From: Paraburkholderia bannensis
GTDB lineage: Bacteria > Pseudomonadota > Gammaproteobacteria > Burkholderiales > Burkholderiaceae
Assembly: GCF_014200455.1 (NCBI RefSeq)
Contig: NZ_JACHBW010000006.1
Span: forward strand, 1-64,000
Direction: 5' to 3'
DNA: 64,000 bases
Made by a program: the position numbers and the translations under genes. How positions within the stretch are numbered: position 1 is the stretch's first letter; every line of letters begins with the position of its first letter. Positions 35,865 through 46,113 of the stretch are shown piece by piece. Under the pieces are notes generated by a model, which made no database searches, had not been told where the DNA came from, and was given only the letters and a program-made list of their open reading frames with translations.

Positions 35865-36630
35865 GTGCACAAGCGTTGTTGAAAGTGGCGGGTCTGCAGA
35901 TGCGCTTCGGCGGTCTGCTCGCGGTGGACGGCATCGAGTTCGATGTGCGCCCGAATGAAGTCTTCGCCATCATTGGGCCGAACGGCGCGGGCAAGACCAC
36001 GGTGTTCAACTGCGTGGGCGGCTTCTATAAGCCGACCGCGGGCGACATCGTGCTCGACGGCCACGCGATCAACGGGCGGCCGAGCCACCAGGTTGCGCGT
36101 CGCGGCCTCGTGCGCACGTTCCAGAATATCCGTCTGTTCAAGCAACTGACGGTGCTCGAAAACCTCATGGTTGCGCAGCACCTGAAGGTGAACCGCAATA
36201 TGCTCAGCGGCCTGTTCGCGACGCCTGCATATCGCCGCGCCGAACGCGCCGCGCTCGAACGCGCCGCTTACTGGCTCGAACGTCTTGGCCTGAGGGACGT
36301 GGCCAACCGCGAAGCCGGCACGCTGTCGTACGGCCATCAGCGCCGACTCGAAATCGCGCGCTGCATGATCACGGACCCGCGTCTGTTGATGCTCGACGAA
36401 CCGGCGGCCGGTCTGAATCCGCAGGAAAAGATCGAGTTGCAGCACATGATCGACGGTCTGCGCAACGAGTTCGGAATCTCTGTACTCCTGATCGAACACG
36501 ATATGAGCCTGGTGATGGGCGTTTCGGACCGTATCCTCGTGATGGAACACGGCAAGCCGATCATGATTGGCAAACCTGAAGAAGTGCGCAACGATCCGCG
36601 CGTGATCAAAGCCTACCTGGGAGAGGACTG

Positions 36631-36631
<1 letters not shown>
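35861..36631 (+). CDS. livG: Branched-chain amino acid ABC transporter ATPase LivG
   Basis: The 256-residue ATPase has Walker [20 protein letters not shown], family segment [20 protein letters not shown], signature [15 protein letters not shown] and Walker [19 protein letters not shown], with the LivG-specific insertion around [16 protein letters not shown]. It pairs with LivF to power uptake. It overlaps livM upstream by 4 nt and livF downstream by 1 nt (TGATG). Confidence 0.96.
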
Positions 36632-37332
<701 letters not shown>

Positions 37333-37427
37333 AGCGCTCGCGTTCGACGACGTCGCCAGACGGTCCGCGCATGTCTCCCCTGTTAAAGGGGCGATTGCGC
37401 GGGCCGTATCTATTTGTACGAAGCGAT

Positions 37428-38084
37428 TCAATCGCTGCGCGCGTGTGCCAGTTGCGCAAGCTGGGCGACGAGCCGCATCAGATCGCCCTGACTGCGCGTG
37501 GCCGTTTTGGCGAAGACATGATGCAGATGCGTGCGCACGGTGGAGGGCAGAATCCGCAGCGCAGCAGCGATATCGCGTGGATTCGCGCCATTGCCGATCT
37601 CGCAGGCCACGCGCGCCTCGGCGGGCGTGAGCGCGTAAAGCGCAATCAGGCGCTGCTCGATCCCGCGCTGTGCGGCCTGCGGGTCGATCACCATCAGCAT
37701 GGCGTTGCCGCGCTGCGCGCCAAGCGGGGACACCAGCACCTGAAGCGGCATGTCGCATGGCGTGCGCTCGATCAGCATGGCGCTGCCGCTGCGCGCGGAT
37801 GAACCGCTGCCCGCCGCATTGGCGATCAGCGCATGGAGCCGCTGCGTGGTCGTGGACGAACGCGTCTGCAAGCCATGCGAACTCTCGCGCAAGCCAGGCG
37901 GCTGCACGAGCAGCGCGGCAGCGGCCCGATTGGCGAAGCTCACTCGCGCTGCGCGATCGACGATCAGCACGGCTTGCGCGAGACCATCGAGCGCATCGAA
38001 GGCATCGATTGCGGCAGGCGGTTCGCGACCGGATTGCGCATCCTCAGTGAACAAACGGCGTTGCACGCGGTCAACTCCCGCCAT
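37428..38084 (-). CDS. LuxR-type helix-turn-helix regulator, possibly N-terminally shortened
   Basis: The 218-residue product has a PAS-like segment (QAVLIVDRAARVSFANRAAA) and a C-terminal LuxR DNA-binding domain (ALTPAEARVACEIGNGANPR, DIAAALRILPSTVRTHLHHV, FAKTATRSQGDLMRL). Related regulators with this PAS-like plus HTH pairing are usually nearer 350-380 residues with an additional N-terminal domain. Here the frame is open further upstream to about 38,423, but that part reads as low-complexity arginine-rich sequence, so the N-terminal domain may be lost. Target unknown; it converges on livF. Confidence 0.7.
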   Translation of the reverse strand: MAGVDRVQRRLFTEDAQSGREPPAAIDAFDALDGLAQAVLIVDRAARVSFANRAAAALLVQPPGLRESSHGLQTRSSTTTQRLHALIANAAGSGSSARSGSAMLIERTPCDMPLQVLVSPLGAQRGNAMLMVIDPQAAQRGIEQRLIALYALTPAEARVACEIGNGANPRDIAAALRILPSTVRTHLHHVFAKTATRSQGDLMRLVAQLAQLAHARSD

Positions 38085-38455
38085 TGCGAAGCATCGTGAG
38101 TAGCGTCGATGTGGCGACCGGCGCGAGAGGCGCCGCCGGGGCCGCACAGACAGGAGAGGGTGTGGCTGCGCAGCAAATTCGCGCAGGAGGAACCGTGGGA
38201 GGCAAGTTAGCAAACCGCCTGCTCGCGCCATGCGCCGCAGCATGCCTGACGCATTCTTCAATGAATAGACGATAAAACTTTCAATCAGGTTTCGATTTGA
38301 TGCGTTTCTCTTTCTTCGTGTAGCGCAATTTGAGGGGGACTGGACAACTGGCCCGCGCTCACGATAATGGTTTGTCCCGCACGGGGACGCGGCTTCGCTT
38401 AACAAAAATGAGGCGCCGCGCACGTCACAAATAAGTCACACCGGAGAGTTGTTGG
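38085..38455. other. Intergenic region between divergent regulator and DUF4337 gene
   Basis: About 370 bp. Roughly 38,265-38,340 is AT-richer and probably carries promoters in both directions. I see no clear operator or RNA element. Confidence 0.4.
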
Positions 38456-39079
38456 ATGTCTGAAGAGTATGAAGTGCACGGGCCGCACGATCACGCGGTC
38501 GAACATGCCGCGGCCGGCCACGGCCATGCAGCGCATGGTGCCGAAGGCGAGCGCGACCCCTTTCCGGGCCGCATGGCGGTCATGACGGCGATCCTCGCGT
38601 CGATCGGCGCGATCCTCTCGTACCAGAGCGGCAACAGCGAAAACCTCGCGCTCTATTACAAGAACGAGGCGGCGATCCACAAGACCGAAGCGGCGAATCA
38701 GTGGGCTTATTACCAGGCCAAGGGCGAGAAGCAGAATCTCGCCGAACTGGGCGCATCGCTGGCCGCGCTTGCGCCGAACGCCGCCGAAGCCCAGCGACAC
38801 TTCGCCGCCGACGCCGACCGTTATCGCCAGCAGAAGGATCCGATCCGCGCCAAGGCCGAGGCGCTGGAGAAGCAGGTGCAAGCCGACGACGAGCACGCAG
38901 AAGAGTTGCTGCACGGTCACCATCGCTGGGCGCAGGCCACTACGCTGATCCAGATTTCGATCGCGCTCACGGCAATTACCGTGCTCACGCGCCGCAAGTG
39001 GCTGCTGCGCACCTCGGTAGGGGTTGGCGCGGCGGGCGTGGTGATGGGTTTGCTCGCGTTCTTCGCGGGCCAGGCGTGA
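38456..39079 (+). CDS. DUF4337 membrane protein
   Basis: The 207-residue product has a His-rich acidic start (GPHDHAVEHAAAGHGHAAHG), a first helix around MAVMTAILASIGAILSYQSG, a charged alpha-helical middle (residues about 60-150, likely coiled coil) and two C-terminal helices (IQISIALTAITVLTRRKW, then GVGAAGVVMGLLAFFAG). This matches DUF4337, a family of unknown function. The His-rich head might bind metal ions. GGAGAG lies 8 nt before the ATG. It is a single-gene unit. Confidence 0.88.
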   Translation: MSEEYEVHGPHDHAVEHAAAGHGHAAHGAEGERDPFPGRMAVMTAILASIGAILSYQSGNSENLALYYKNEAAIHKTEAANQWAYYQAKGEKQNLAELGASLAALAPNAAEAQRHFAADADRYRQQKDPIRAKAEALEKQVQADDEHAEELLHGHHRWAQATTLIQISIALTAITVLTRRKWLLRTSVGVGAAGVVMGLLAFFAGQA

Positions 39080-39125
39080 TATGCGCGCCTGGTGCGCCTG
39101 GTGCGCCGCCAGACCTCATCAATCG

Positions 39126-39590
39126 CTAGCCGCCACACACGATGGCGGTCAGCAGCAGCGGCACCACGGATTTGACCGTGGCGTCGCTGTTCGCCTCGCT
39201 CACGCGTGTGCGCACAGATTCCGCGGGCGCCGACACCACCACGCCATAAAGCGGCGCCTTGATCTCCTTGCCCGCGCCGTGCCGGAACAGATCGTCGTCG
39301 CGCGCATAGCCCAGCACCACATAGATGGGAAAGCCAAACGCGCTCATGCGGATGCCCTGCGCGGGGCGGAAGGCGTTGACCGAATTGGCTTCGACCCGGC
39401 TTGGCTTCGGGTCGATGGACTTCTCTTCAATCAGCGCCGAAATAAATTCATGCGGATTCGACGTGCAATCGAAGTGCTTGTCCTGATTCTGTTGGGGTTG
39501 CGCGCCGAGCGGCGGGCAAAACCCCAGCAGCGCCGCAAGGGCGGCGAAGGCGGCAAGCAAAGGCACCACAGGGACTCGACGCTGTTTCAT
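39126..39590 (-). CDS. Secreted hypothetical protein
   Basis: Starting at the ATG at 39588-39590 gives 154 residues with a signal peptide (VPLLAAFAALAALLGFCPPL, likely cleavage after LGA). The mature part contains DKHFDCTSNPHEFISALI and FGFPIYVVLGYARDDDLFR and ends in a hydrophobic VVPLLLTAIVCGG tail. I do not recognise the family. The upstream in-frame ATG at 39641 adds a stretch without coding character. Confidence 0.65.
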   Translation of the reverse strand: MKQRRVPVVPLLAAFAALAALLGFCPPLGAQPQQNQDKHFDCTSNPHEFISALIEEKSIDPKPSRVEANSVNAFRPAQGIRMSAFGFPIYVVLGYARDDDLFRHGAGKEIKAPLYGVVVSAPAESVRTRVSEANSDATVKSVVPLLLTAIVCGG

Positions 39591-39748
39591 GGCAGTGACG
39601 ATGGCAGTAACGGCTACCGCTTGAGTTCCACTGGAATCCATTCGACACCGAAACCCCGTTCCTGTTCAAGGGGGCGGCACACAAATTGCGCAAATCTGCG
39701 CCACGTAGCCGTCCCTTTTCAGTGCAATTGAAGCGATTGCTGTAGCCC

Positions 39749-40228
39749 TTACAGCATCGACTTCGCCTGGCTCAGGATCTTGTCGCATACCTGTTTGGTG
39801 GCGGCCTGCTTGAGACCGCTGCCGGAGAGGTCGAGTTGCTGGCCATTGCCGGCCGTGAGAATGCCGCCCGTCCCCTTCTCGTAGCCGCTATCGGTGGTGG
39901 AAGCGCCGCCGGGCAATTTGCTGAGCAGCGAGTCCTTCACGTTGCCGGCCGTGTCCGCGTTCAGGTAATTGTTCTTGATGCAGAACTGCAGCAGGCCCGT
40001 GACATTGCCCATGCTGTTCGAGGTGACCGACGAGCCGGATAGCGCACTGCCAAGTCCGCCGAGATTGCCGAGCGCGCCCGAAGTCGAGCCGCTGCTGCCG
40101 CTCTGGTTGAGCAGATTGCCGAGCTGGGCGTGTGCGGCATGCCAGGGCGCGAGCAGGGTGGCGCTCATGGCAGCAGCAGCGGTCGCGGCGATCAACGCGC
40201 GCGTGCTGCGCGAGGTGAATGTTTGCAT
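39749..40228 (-). CDS. DUF2501 secreted protein (YjjA-like)
   Basis: The 159-residue product has a signal peptide (TRALIAATAAAAMSATLLAP up to HAAHA) and a Gly/Ser-rich linker (NLGGLGSALSGSSVTSNSMG). The DUF2501 core follows: NVTGLLQFCIKNNYLNADTA, NVKDSLLSKLPGG and a C-terminal LKQAATKQVCDKILSQAKSM with the conserved second cysteine. The role is unknown. AAGGAG lies 9 nt before the ATG at 40228. Confidence 0.88.
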   Translation of the reverse strand: MQTFTSRSTRALIAATAAAAMSATLLAPWHAAHAQLGNLLNQSGSSGSTSGALGNLGGLGSALSGSSVTSNSMGNVTGLLQFCIKNNYLNADTAGNVKDSLLSKLPGGASTTDSGYEKGTGGILTAGNGQQLDLSGSGLKQAATKQVCDKILSQAKSML

Positions 40229-41064
40229 ACGACGGATCTCCTTGAAGGCCATGGCCTTCGTACTATAGACGGATTCGTCGGCTGGCTTTTTCTGGATGGC
40301 TATGCGCAACGTGAGCAGTTCATGCAAAAACCGCGGTAATTCTCTAGCGTGATTTGCATGCGATGCAAACAGATTTGGTCTATGAGCAAATGCTGGCAGG
40401 ATGAAGCAACCGTGCAACCGGCGTATTGAATGCAATTCATCGTCGTGTCATTTGTTGCGTGCACAACTGAGATTCGGGGAGAGGTTTCGGCAGAAGAGCG
40501 ACCGGGACCAAATGGATGGGCGCGGTTGAAAGCGATGCAATTGAAATACTGAAATTGCGTTTGCGATGTAAAAGGCATTTGCCTCGACAGGGCGAGGCGT
40601 CGGCGTCGCTCATGCGAAGCACAAAGTAACGCGAATTAACATGCCGATACGACGCTGCAGCGGCGCACCCGTTGTCTTGCAGGGCGCATACGATAACGAA
40701 AATGCCTTGATATAAGGGATTTTCTGCCGATTCGAAGAGGGATAACGCACTGTCTTGCAAGCGCGATCGGGCATATTTCACGCCATACAAGACGTGACTT
40801 TGTTTCTAACCGTAACACTTATTACGGCCCTCCTCATTGGCTGGTTTCAGGTGGTATGCTTCCTGCACAAATTCTCCCTTGCACGAGTGAGACCACGTTC
40901 TTTGCGTCAATACCGTGATTTCACGCACTGCCTGAGTGCAGTCGGTGACGCAAAAGAACAAAACATATAAACATATGGTGCAACCGAGCACGCCCACGCG
41001 GACATCAAGAACCGCGAGCGACGCTCCGTCACTGCAGCCCCGGTCCGGCTGCGTGGAGAACAGC
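40229..41064. other. Long intergenic region with several dyads upstream of the DUF4096 gene
   Basis: No credible gene in about 835 bp. Close to the right end are three inverted repeats: CCGTAA/TTACGG with a 6-nt spacer (40810-40827), CGTGA-TT-TCACG (40914-40925) and GCACT/AGTGC (40925-40939). They probably form a regulatory region or the leader of the gene at 41065. The rest shows nothing specific. Confidence 0.5.
40810..40827. promoter_or_regulatory. Inverted repeat, possible operator
   Basis: CCGTAA and TTACGG are perfect 6-nt arms around a 6-nt spacer, about 240 bp upstream of the DUF4096 gene. The symmetry suggests a dimeric regulator site; no factor is assigned. Confidence 0.3.
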
Positions 41065-42294
41065 ATGAATTTCGTAGAACTGAGCGACGACGAGTGGGCG
41101 CTAGTGTCCTCGCTCGTATCCGATGAACCGCCTATACGGCTCAACCGACGTGGCCGCCCGCGCGCGGAGCCGCGCGTCGTGGCGAACGCCGTGCTGTGGA
41201 TCTTGACGACCGGCGAGTCCTGGTCGCGCCTGCCCGCACGATATCCGTCCGGACCGACCTGCCGCCGCCGTTTCGAGGAATGGCACGTCAGCGGCACGCT
41301 GCTTGAGTTGGTGCAATTGCTCACGCAGCGCGGCCGCCGCTTTGTCTATGTGCCCGAGCCCGCTCAGGCGCAGGCCATGTCGAGCCCACAGGCAACGCCT
41401 GCCGTGGCCGTCGTGGCGGAGGAAGCCATCGAGGACGACGGCTTGCCCGCCGTGTACTGGAAGAGCCCGGAAGCCTGGCAGGCGCCCGCATTGCCGGCCG
41501 ATGCTGCGCCGTTGGCCGCGAATGCCGCTGCGAATCCGATCGAGAGCATGACGCGTCAGCTCGCCCGTCTGGACGAGGCGCTGTTGCAGGCGCAGCATCG
41601 CACGCCTGCCGCCAGGGCAGGGGCCGGGCAGGTCTCGCCGAGAGTGCCGCCCCAGGCTGATTCCACCGCCCACGCCGCGCGTGTAAAACCCCACGCGGCC
41701 GCAGCGGTGCGTACGATCGTGCCCGAAGACAATTTCGAGGTTCCGGGTGCCACGCCGCTGGTCGAGCAGATAGCCGAATGGCGCGGCTATGTGGTTCATC
41801 TGAGCGTGGAAGCCGCGCGCAGCCGCACGCATCGCGGCATGTATCGCGCCGCTGCGGAAATCCTCAAGGATGGCAAGCGCGTCGAGCGTTCGGGCCTTGT
41901 CGGCCCCGCGTTCGACGACGCCGATGCGGCGCGTCACTATGCTTTCGATTGGGCGCGTCAGTGGATCGACCGCGAAGGCCCGCATCGGTCGCGCGACGGT
42001 GTCGGCGGCGCCGATGTCGACCCCGAAGATCAGGATCCGGGCGTTTCGCTCGCGCGTGCCTATGCTCAAACCGGCGCTGAAGACGGTGGCGTGGTCACTC
42101 GCGCGATGCCGATGGCAACGTCGGCTTTGGCGACGGCGGGTTCGCACGTCGTCACCAGCGGCATGCGTCATGCACCGCTGCAACGCTATACCAGCAGTGC
42201 GCTGCTTGCGTCCGGCGAAAGCCACGAGGCGTCCACCGCCACTGGCGCCGATCGCCATCCTCACGCTTCGCGCTATAGAACGCATCTGAGCTAG
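41065..42294 (+). CDS. DUF4096 (IS4/5 transposase N-terminal) fusion protein, likely domesticated regulator
   Basis: The first 85-95 residues (LSDDEWALVSSLVSDEPP, RRGRPRAEPRVVANAVLWIL, TTGESWSRLPARYPSGPTCR) are the DNA-binding head of IS5-type transposases (DUF4096). No DDE catalytic domain follows. Instead there is an Ala/Pro-rich linker of about 190 residues and a second conserved-looking domain (EWRGYVVHLSVEAARSRTHR, AAEILKDGKRVERSGLVGPA, DADAARHYAFDWARQWIDRE), then a low-complexity tail. At 409 residues it is an intact open frame, so it looks recruited rather than decayed. GGAGA lies 7 nt before the ATG at 41065; an upstream ATG at 40975 is possible. It faces bceA tail to tail. Confidence 0.7.
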   Translation: MNFVELSDDEWALVSSLVSDEPPIRLNRRGRPRAEPRVVANAVLWILTTGESWSRLPARYPSGPTCRRRFEEWHVSGTLLELVQLLTQRGRRFVYVPEPAQAQAMSSPQATPAVAVVAEEAIEDDGLPAVYWKSPEAWQAPALPADAAPLAANAAANPIESMTRQLARLDEALLQAQHRTPAARAGAGQVSPRVPPQADSTAHAARVKPHAAAAVRTIVPEDNFEVPGATPLVEQIAEWRGYVVHLSVEAARSRTHRGMYRAAAEILKDGKRVERSGLVGPAFDDADAARHYAFDWARQWIDREGPHRSRDGVGGADVDPEDQDPGVSLARAYAQTGAEDGGVVTRAMPMATSALATAGSHVVTSGMRHAPLQRYTSSALLASGESHEASTATGADRHPHASRYRTHLS

Positions 42295-42540
42295 GCGGCG
42301 GCCCGCTTCATCCCTGGCCGCTGCTTTTGCTTTCGCTTTCCCGCTGGTCTTCGAAGCTCTCGTCGAAAGCATTTCGCGTTTCATCTTTCTGCACAGTTAC
42401 GCCGTCAACCGGAATCGATTCGCTCCAGTGGTCACTGGATCATTCCGTTGCGGCGCAAGCCGTGGTGTCTCCGTCCATTTCATCGGGTGCAGGGCGCTCT
42501 CATGGGCACCCCGTCACGCACTGACTGAATTCAACCGCCT

Positions 42541-42566
42541 CGCCCGAGCCCTTGCGGGCCCGGGCG
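42541..42566. terminator. Terminator between bceA and the DUF4096 gene
   Basis: CGCCCG (42541-42546) and GCCC (42548-42551) pair with GGGC (42556-42559) and CGGGCG (42561-42566), with one mismatch and a 4-nt TTGC loop, 6 bp after the bceA stop. No clear T run on either strand, but stem strength and position support termination. Confidence 0.55.
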
Positions 42567-42572
42567 ATCCCA

Positions 42573-44102
42573 TCATTGCCGGCCGTACTGATCGTCAAGA
42601 CGCACGATGTCGTCTTCGCCCAGGTACGAACCCGACTGCACCTCGATGATTTCGAGCGGCATCTTGCCCGGATTTTCGAGCCGGTGCGCCACTCCTAGCG
42701 GGATATAAGCCGATTCGTTTTCCGAAACGATAAAGCGTTCCTCGCCGCGCGTGACGAGCGCCGTGCCACGCACGACGACCCAGTGTTCGGCGCGATGATG
42801 GTGCATCTGCAAGGACAGACGCGCGCCGGGATCGACCACGATACGCTTGACCTGGAAGCGCTCGCCGCTGTCGACGCTGTCGTAGTGACCCCACGGGCGA
42901 TGCACGAGGCGATGGGCGACGGCTTCGCTGCGCTTCTGCGTTTTGAGGCGTTGGACGATCTTCTTCACGTCCTGGGCGCGCGAACGGTCGGCCACGAGCA
43001 CCGCGTCGGCGGTTTCGACCACCACGAGATTCTCGGTGCCCAGGCACGCGATCAGGCGTCCATCCGAATGCGCGAAGGTGTCGTTCGCGCCTTCGAACAT
43101 CACTTCGCCTTGCGCCACGTTGCCCGCATCGTCCTTTGGGGCGACCTGCCAGACCGTGTCCCACGAACCGAGATCGGTCCAGCCCGCCGAAAGCGGCACG
43201 ACTACGCCGCTGGCCACCGAGGTATCGCCGGACAGCGGCTCCATCACCGCATAGTCGATCGAATTCGATGGCGAGCGTGCGAAGCACTCGGGATCGACGC
43301 GGAAGAAGTCCCCATCGGCCTTGCCGTGCTCGACGGCGGCCGTGCAGGCCTCGTAAATCGCGGGCTGGAAGTGGCGAATCGCCTTGAGCCATGTGGACGC
43401 GCGCACAATGAAGATGCCGCTATTCCACCAGTAGCGCTGCGAGGCAACGTACTGTTGCGCCAGTTCGATATAGGGCTTTTCGACGAAGCCATTGAGACGG
43501 CGCGCGCCATCGGGCTCCCGGGCGGCAAGCGGTTCGCCCACATGAATGTAGCCGTAACCCGTTTCCGGGTGCGTGGGCACGATGCCCATCGTCACGATCT
43601 GGCCGTTGGCGGCGTGGCGCACGCCGTCCGCGACCGCTGCCTGAAACGCTTCGAGATCCGCGAGCGCATGATCCGCGGGCATCACCACCATGATGCCGTC
43701 CTGCTGCGCGGAGGTCACGGACAAGGCCGCGATCGTCAGTGCGGGTGCGGTGTCGCGCGCGAGCGGTTCGAGAATCAGGCGTGCTTCCTTGCCAGCCGCG
43801 CGAACCTGATCGGCGGTCGTAAAGCGATGTTCCTCGTTGCACACGATCATGAGCTTGTCGGCGAGCGTCACGCGCCCGGCGAGGGCGTCGAGCCGGCCCG
43901 CTGTATCCGCGAGCAAGGACCGCTCGCCGACCAGGTTGATCATCTGCTTCGGGTATTGCTCGCGCGACAGTGGCCACAGTCGCGAACCCGCGCCGCCGGC
44001 CAGCACCACGGGACATACCTGCAGCGCGTTGCGCGCGTCGTCGCGCGACGCTGCCTGTTGAGCCGCGCGTGCCGAGGCCGTTGCGGAACCCGTATCCGTC
44101 AT
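42573..44102 (-). CDS. bceA: Bifunctional mannose-1-phosphate guanylyltransferase / mannose-6-phosphate isomerase (BceA)
   Basis: The 509-residue type II PMI-GMP makes GDP-mannose from mannose phosphates for cepacian synthesis. The nucleotidyltransferase part carries VVLAGGAGSRLWPLSREQYP (residues 32-51) and FVEKPYIELAQQYVASQRY. The C-terminal cupin isomerase domain carries QMHHHRAEHWVVVRGTALVT and ENESAYIPLGVAHRLENPGK. GDP-mannose also feeds BceN/BceM for GDP-rhamnose. The ATG at 44102 has AGGAG 7 nt upstream. It is divergent from bceB across an AT-rich 500-bp gap. Confidence 0.95.
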   Translation of the reverse strand: MTDTGSATASARAAQQAASRDDARNALQVCPVVLAGGAGSRLWPLSREQYPKQMINLVGERSLLADTAGRLDALAGRVTLADKLMIVCNEEHRFTTADQVRAAGKEARLILEPLARDTAPALTIAALSVTSAQQDGIMVVMPADHALADLEAFQAAVADGVRHAANGQIVTMGIVPTHPETGYGYIHVGEPLAAREPDGARRLNGFVEKPYIELAQQYVASQRYWWNSGIFIVRASTWLKAIRHFQPAIYEACTAAVEHGKADGDFFRVDPECFARSPSNSIDYAVMEPLSGDTSVASGVVVPLSAGWTDLGSWDTVWQVAPKDDAGNVAQGEVMFEGANDTFAHSDGRLIACLGTENLVVVETADAVLVADRSRAQDVKKIVQRLKTQKRSEAVAHRLVHRPWGHYDSVDSGERFQVKRIVVDPGARLSLQMHHHRAEHWVVVRGTALVTRGEERFIVSENESAYIPLGVAHRLENPGKMPLEIIEVQSGSYLGEDDIVRLDDQYGRQ

Positions 44103-44603
44103 CTCGCTCTCCTGAAAGGGGTTTCGGTTAAGCAATTTGTAGCACGCTTAAAATCGCAATAAATCGAGTCGTAAAGAAGAAAACAAAAAATATTCGGATT
44201 AAATTAAAAAATGATGATTCGTCATGAATGGATTTGAATAAAAATAAAAAGAAAAATGTCCGTTATGACCGGAATGCTGCGAAATAAATCAGCCTGTACC
44301 GTCAGCGATCCGGCAAAATTTTCCGCTTCCGTGACACGTTCAAAGGCTTGCTGGGCGGCCTTTCCGGCAATCGTTGCCGAAAAAATCAGACAAAAATTAG
44401 GTCGTTAGCAACGAAACATTTGGAGATACTTTTTGCCCTTGCGCTCGCAATTTTTATAGCGCTTTATTAGGGTTTATTCGGATGCGAATTAGCAGCGCCG
44501 GATCGATTCCGGTGCAGATCTCCTGAATTCCGCGGATTCCCGTAGCAGCGGCCATGATGCAAAACGCGTGGCTGCATTTCATTTTTTAACCGAGGTGCCG
44601 GAC
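44103..44603. other. AT-rich divergent promoter region of the bce locus
   Basis: About 500 bp without a gene. From about 44,150 to 44,480 the sequence is markedly AT-rich (for example AAAAATATTC and AAATTAAAAAATGATG tracts), in contrast to the very G+C-rich genes either side. It must contain the bceA and bceB promoters. AT-rich regions like this are usual targets of H-NS-type nucleoid proteins. No JUMPstart/ops element was found. Confidence 0.6.
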
Positions 44604-45983
44604 ATGCTGAGCGTTCTAGCCAGAATCATCGATGTTGCCGCCATCGCCGCTGGCGCGCTGCTTGCGGCCGCCCTGCACCACGGACGCTTCGTCACGCTCT
44701 CCGATCCCGAAAGCGTGGCGCTCGGCTTCAACTGCGTGCTGGCGATCTGGATGTTTCCCGCATTCGGCATTTACCAGTCGTGGCGCGGCAAGTCGCTGTT
44801 CGTGCTGGCGGCGCGAGTGTGCGCCGCCTGGATCGCGGTGGAGTGCACGGGCATTCTGCTGAGCTTCAGCGTGCACCGCGCCGATTCGCTTTCGCGTATC
44901 TGGCTGGCCTACTGGGTGGTGGCGTCGGTGGCCTTGCTGATCGTGTCCAAGGCGCTGGTGCACATGGTGCTGCGCAGCCTGCGCCGCGAGGGCTACAACC
45001 TGAAGCAGGTGGCCGTGGTCGGCGGCCCGCGCTACGCGCGTTTTCTGATCGAGCAGATGAAGAGCCGACCGGAAGCGGGCTTTCATCCCGCGCTGGTGTA
45101 CGACGAAGACACCGATGCCGATGGCAATGCGCGCCTTGACGGCGTGCCGGTCGAACGCAACCTGCAGGCGATGCTCGAATTCGTGCGCGAGCACGATGTG
45201 CGCGAACTGTGGCTCGCTTTGCCAATCACGAAAGAGCGCACGATTCACCGCATCGTCATGGCGATGCGCAACGATTTCGTGAATATCCGCTTTATCCCCG
45301 ATGTGCGCAGCCTGTCGTTCTTCAGCCAGCCGGTGGTCGATCTGCTCGGCGTGCCGGCGATCAATCTCGCGGCTTCGCCGGTGACGGATCTGAGCGTGCT
45401 GCCCAAGCGCGTGTTCGACATCCTGTTTGCCGGCGCGGTGCTGGTCGCGCTCGCGCCGCTGTTCGCGCTGGTGGGGCTGGCGGTGAAGCTCACGTCGAAG
45501 GGGCCGGTGTTCTTCAAGCAGCGCCGCAAGGGGCTAGACGGCAACGAGTTCGAGATCTACAAGTTCCGCTCGATGAAGGTGCACGCGGAAGTCGCCGGCC
45601 AGGTCACCCAGGCGCGCCGCAACGATCCGCGTGTGACGCGCGTGGGCGCCTTCCTGCGTCGCACGAGCCTTGACGAGCTGCCGCAGTTCATCAACGTCCT
45701 CAAGGGCGAGATGTCGGTGGTGGGGCCGCGTCCGCATGCGCTGGCGCACGACGACATCTACAAGGATCTGGTGCGCGGCTACATGGCGCGCTACCGCATC
45801 AAGCCGGGCATTACCGGCTGGGCGCAGGTCAACGGTTTCCGGGGAGAGACCGATCGCGTGGAAAAGATGCGCGACCGCGTGCGTTTCGACCTGCATTACA
45901 TGCAGCACTGGAGTTTCGCGCTCGATCTGCGCATCGTCGCGATGACCATGTGGAAGGGCTTTGCTGGGCAGAATGCTTACTAA
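44604..45983 (+). CDS. bceB: Undecaprenyl-phosphate glucose phosphotransferase (BceB)
   Basis: The 459-residue polyisoprenyl-phosphate hexose-1-phosphate transferase starts repeat-unit assembly on the inner membrane. The N-terminal half has about four helices and a CoA-binding-like domain ([19 protein letters not shown]). The C-terminal bacterial sugar transferase domain has [60 protein letters not shown] and [20 protein letters not shown]. In cepacian the first sugar is glucose. The ATG at 44604 with GAGGTG upstream is preferred over the GTG at 44568. First gene of the bceB-K run. Confidence 0.95.
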   Translation: MLSVLARIIDVAAIAAGALLAAALHHGRFVTLSDPESVALGFNCVLAIWMFPAFGIYQSWRGKSLFVLAARVCAAWIAVECTGILLSFSVHRADSLSRIWLAYWVVASVALLIVSKALVHMVLRSLRREGYNLKQVAVVGGPRYARFLIEQMKSRPEAGFHPALVYDEDTDADGNARLDGVPVERNLQAMLEFVREHDVRELWLALPITKERTIHRIVMAMRNDFVNIRFIPDVRSLSFFSQPVVDLLGVPAINLAASPVTDLSVLPKRVFDILFAGAVLVALAPLFALVGLAVKLTSKGPVFFKQRRKGLDGNEFEIYKFRSMKVHAEVAGQVTQARRNDPRVTRVGAFLRRTSLDELPQFINVLKGEMSVVGPRPHALAHDDIYKDLVRGYMARYRIKPGITGWAQVNGFRGETDRVEKMRDRVRFDLHYMQHWSFALDLRIVAMTMWKGFAGQNAY

Positions 45984-46113
45984 GCCATGCTGAATAAAGT
46001 ATTGCACAGACGTTGAAAAGCATTGAATTCACATTGAGCATACCAGGCGCATCGCGTGCGCATGAGGCCGCGGCCCTGGTGGACACCAACAGGCAATCAC
46101 AATTGAGGTGGGC

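Noticed and set aside
34383..35870. 495-codon open frame opposite livM
   Set aside because: Shadow of livM; composition is dominated by Arg, His, Gln and Glu.
37377..37391. CCCCT/AGGGG hairpin after livF
   Set aside because: Short 5-bp stem with no T run; not convincing as a terminator.
41101..42384. 427-codon open frame opposite the DUF4096 gene
   Set aside because: The plus strand has a recognisable DUF4096 head and a ribosome site; the minus frame is arginine-rich without a pattern.
44103..44603. JUMPstart/ops element before the bce operon
   Set aside because: Looked for a GGCGGTAG-like sequence in the leader and did not find it.
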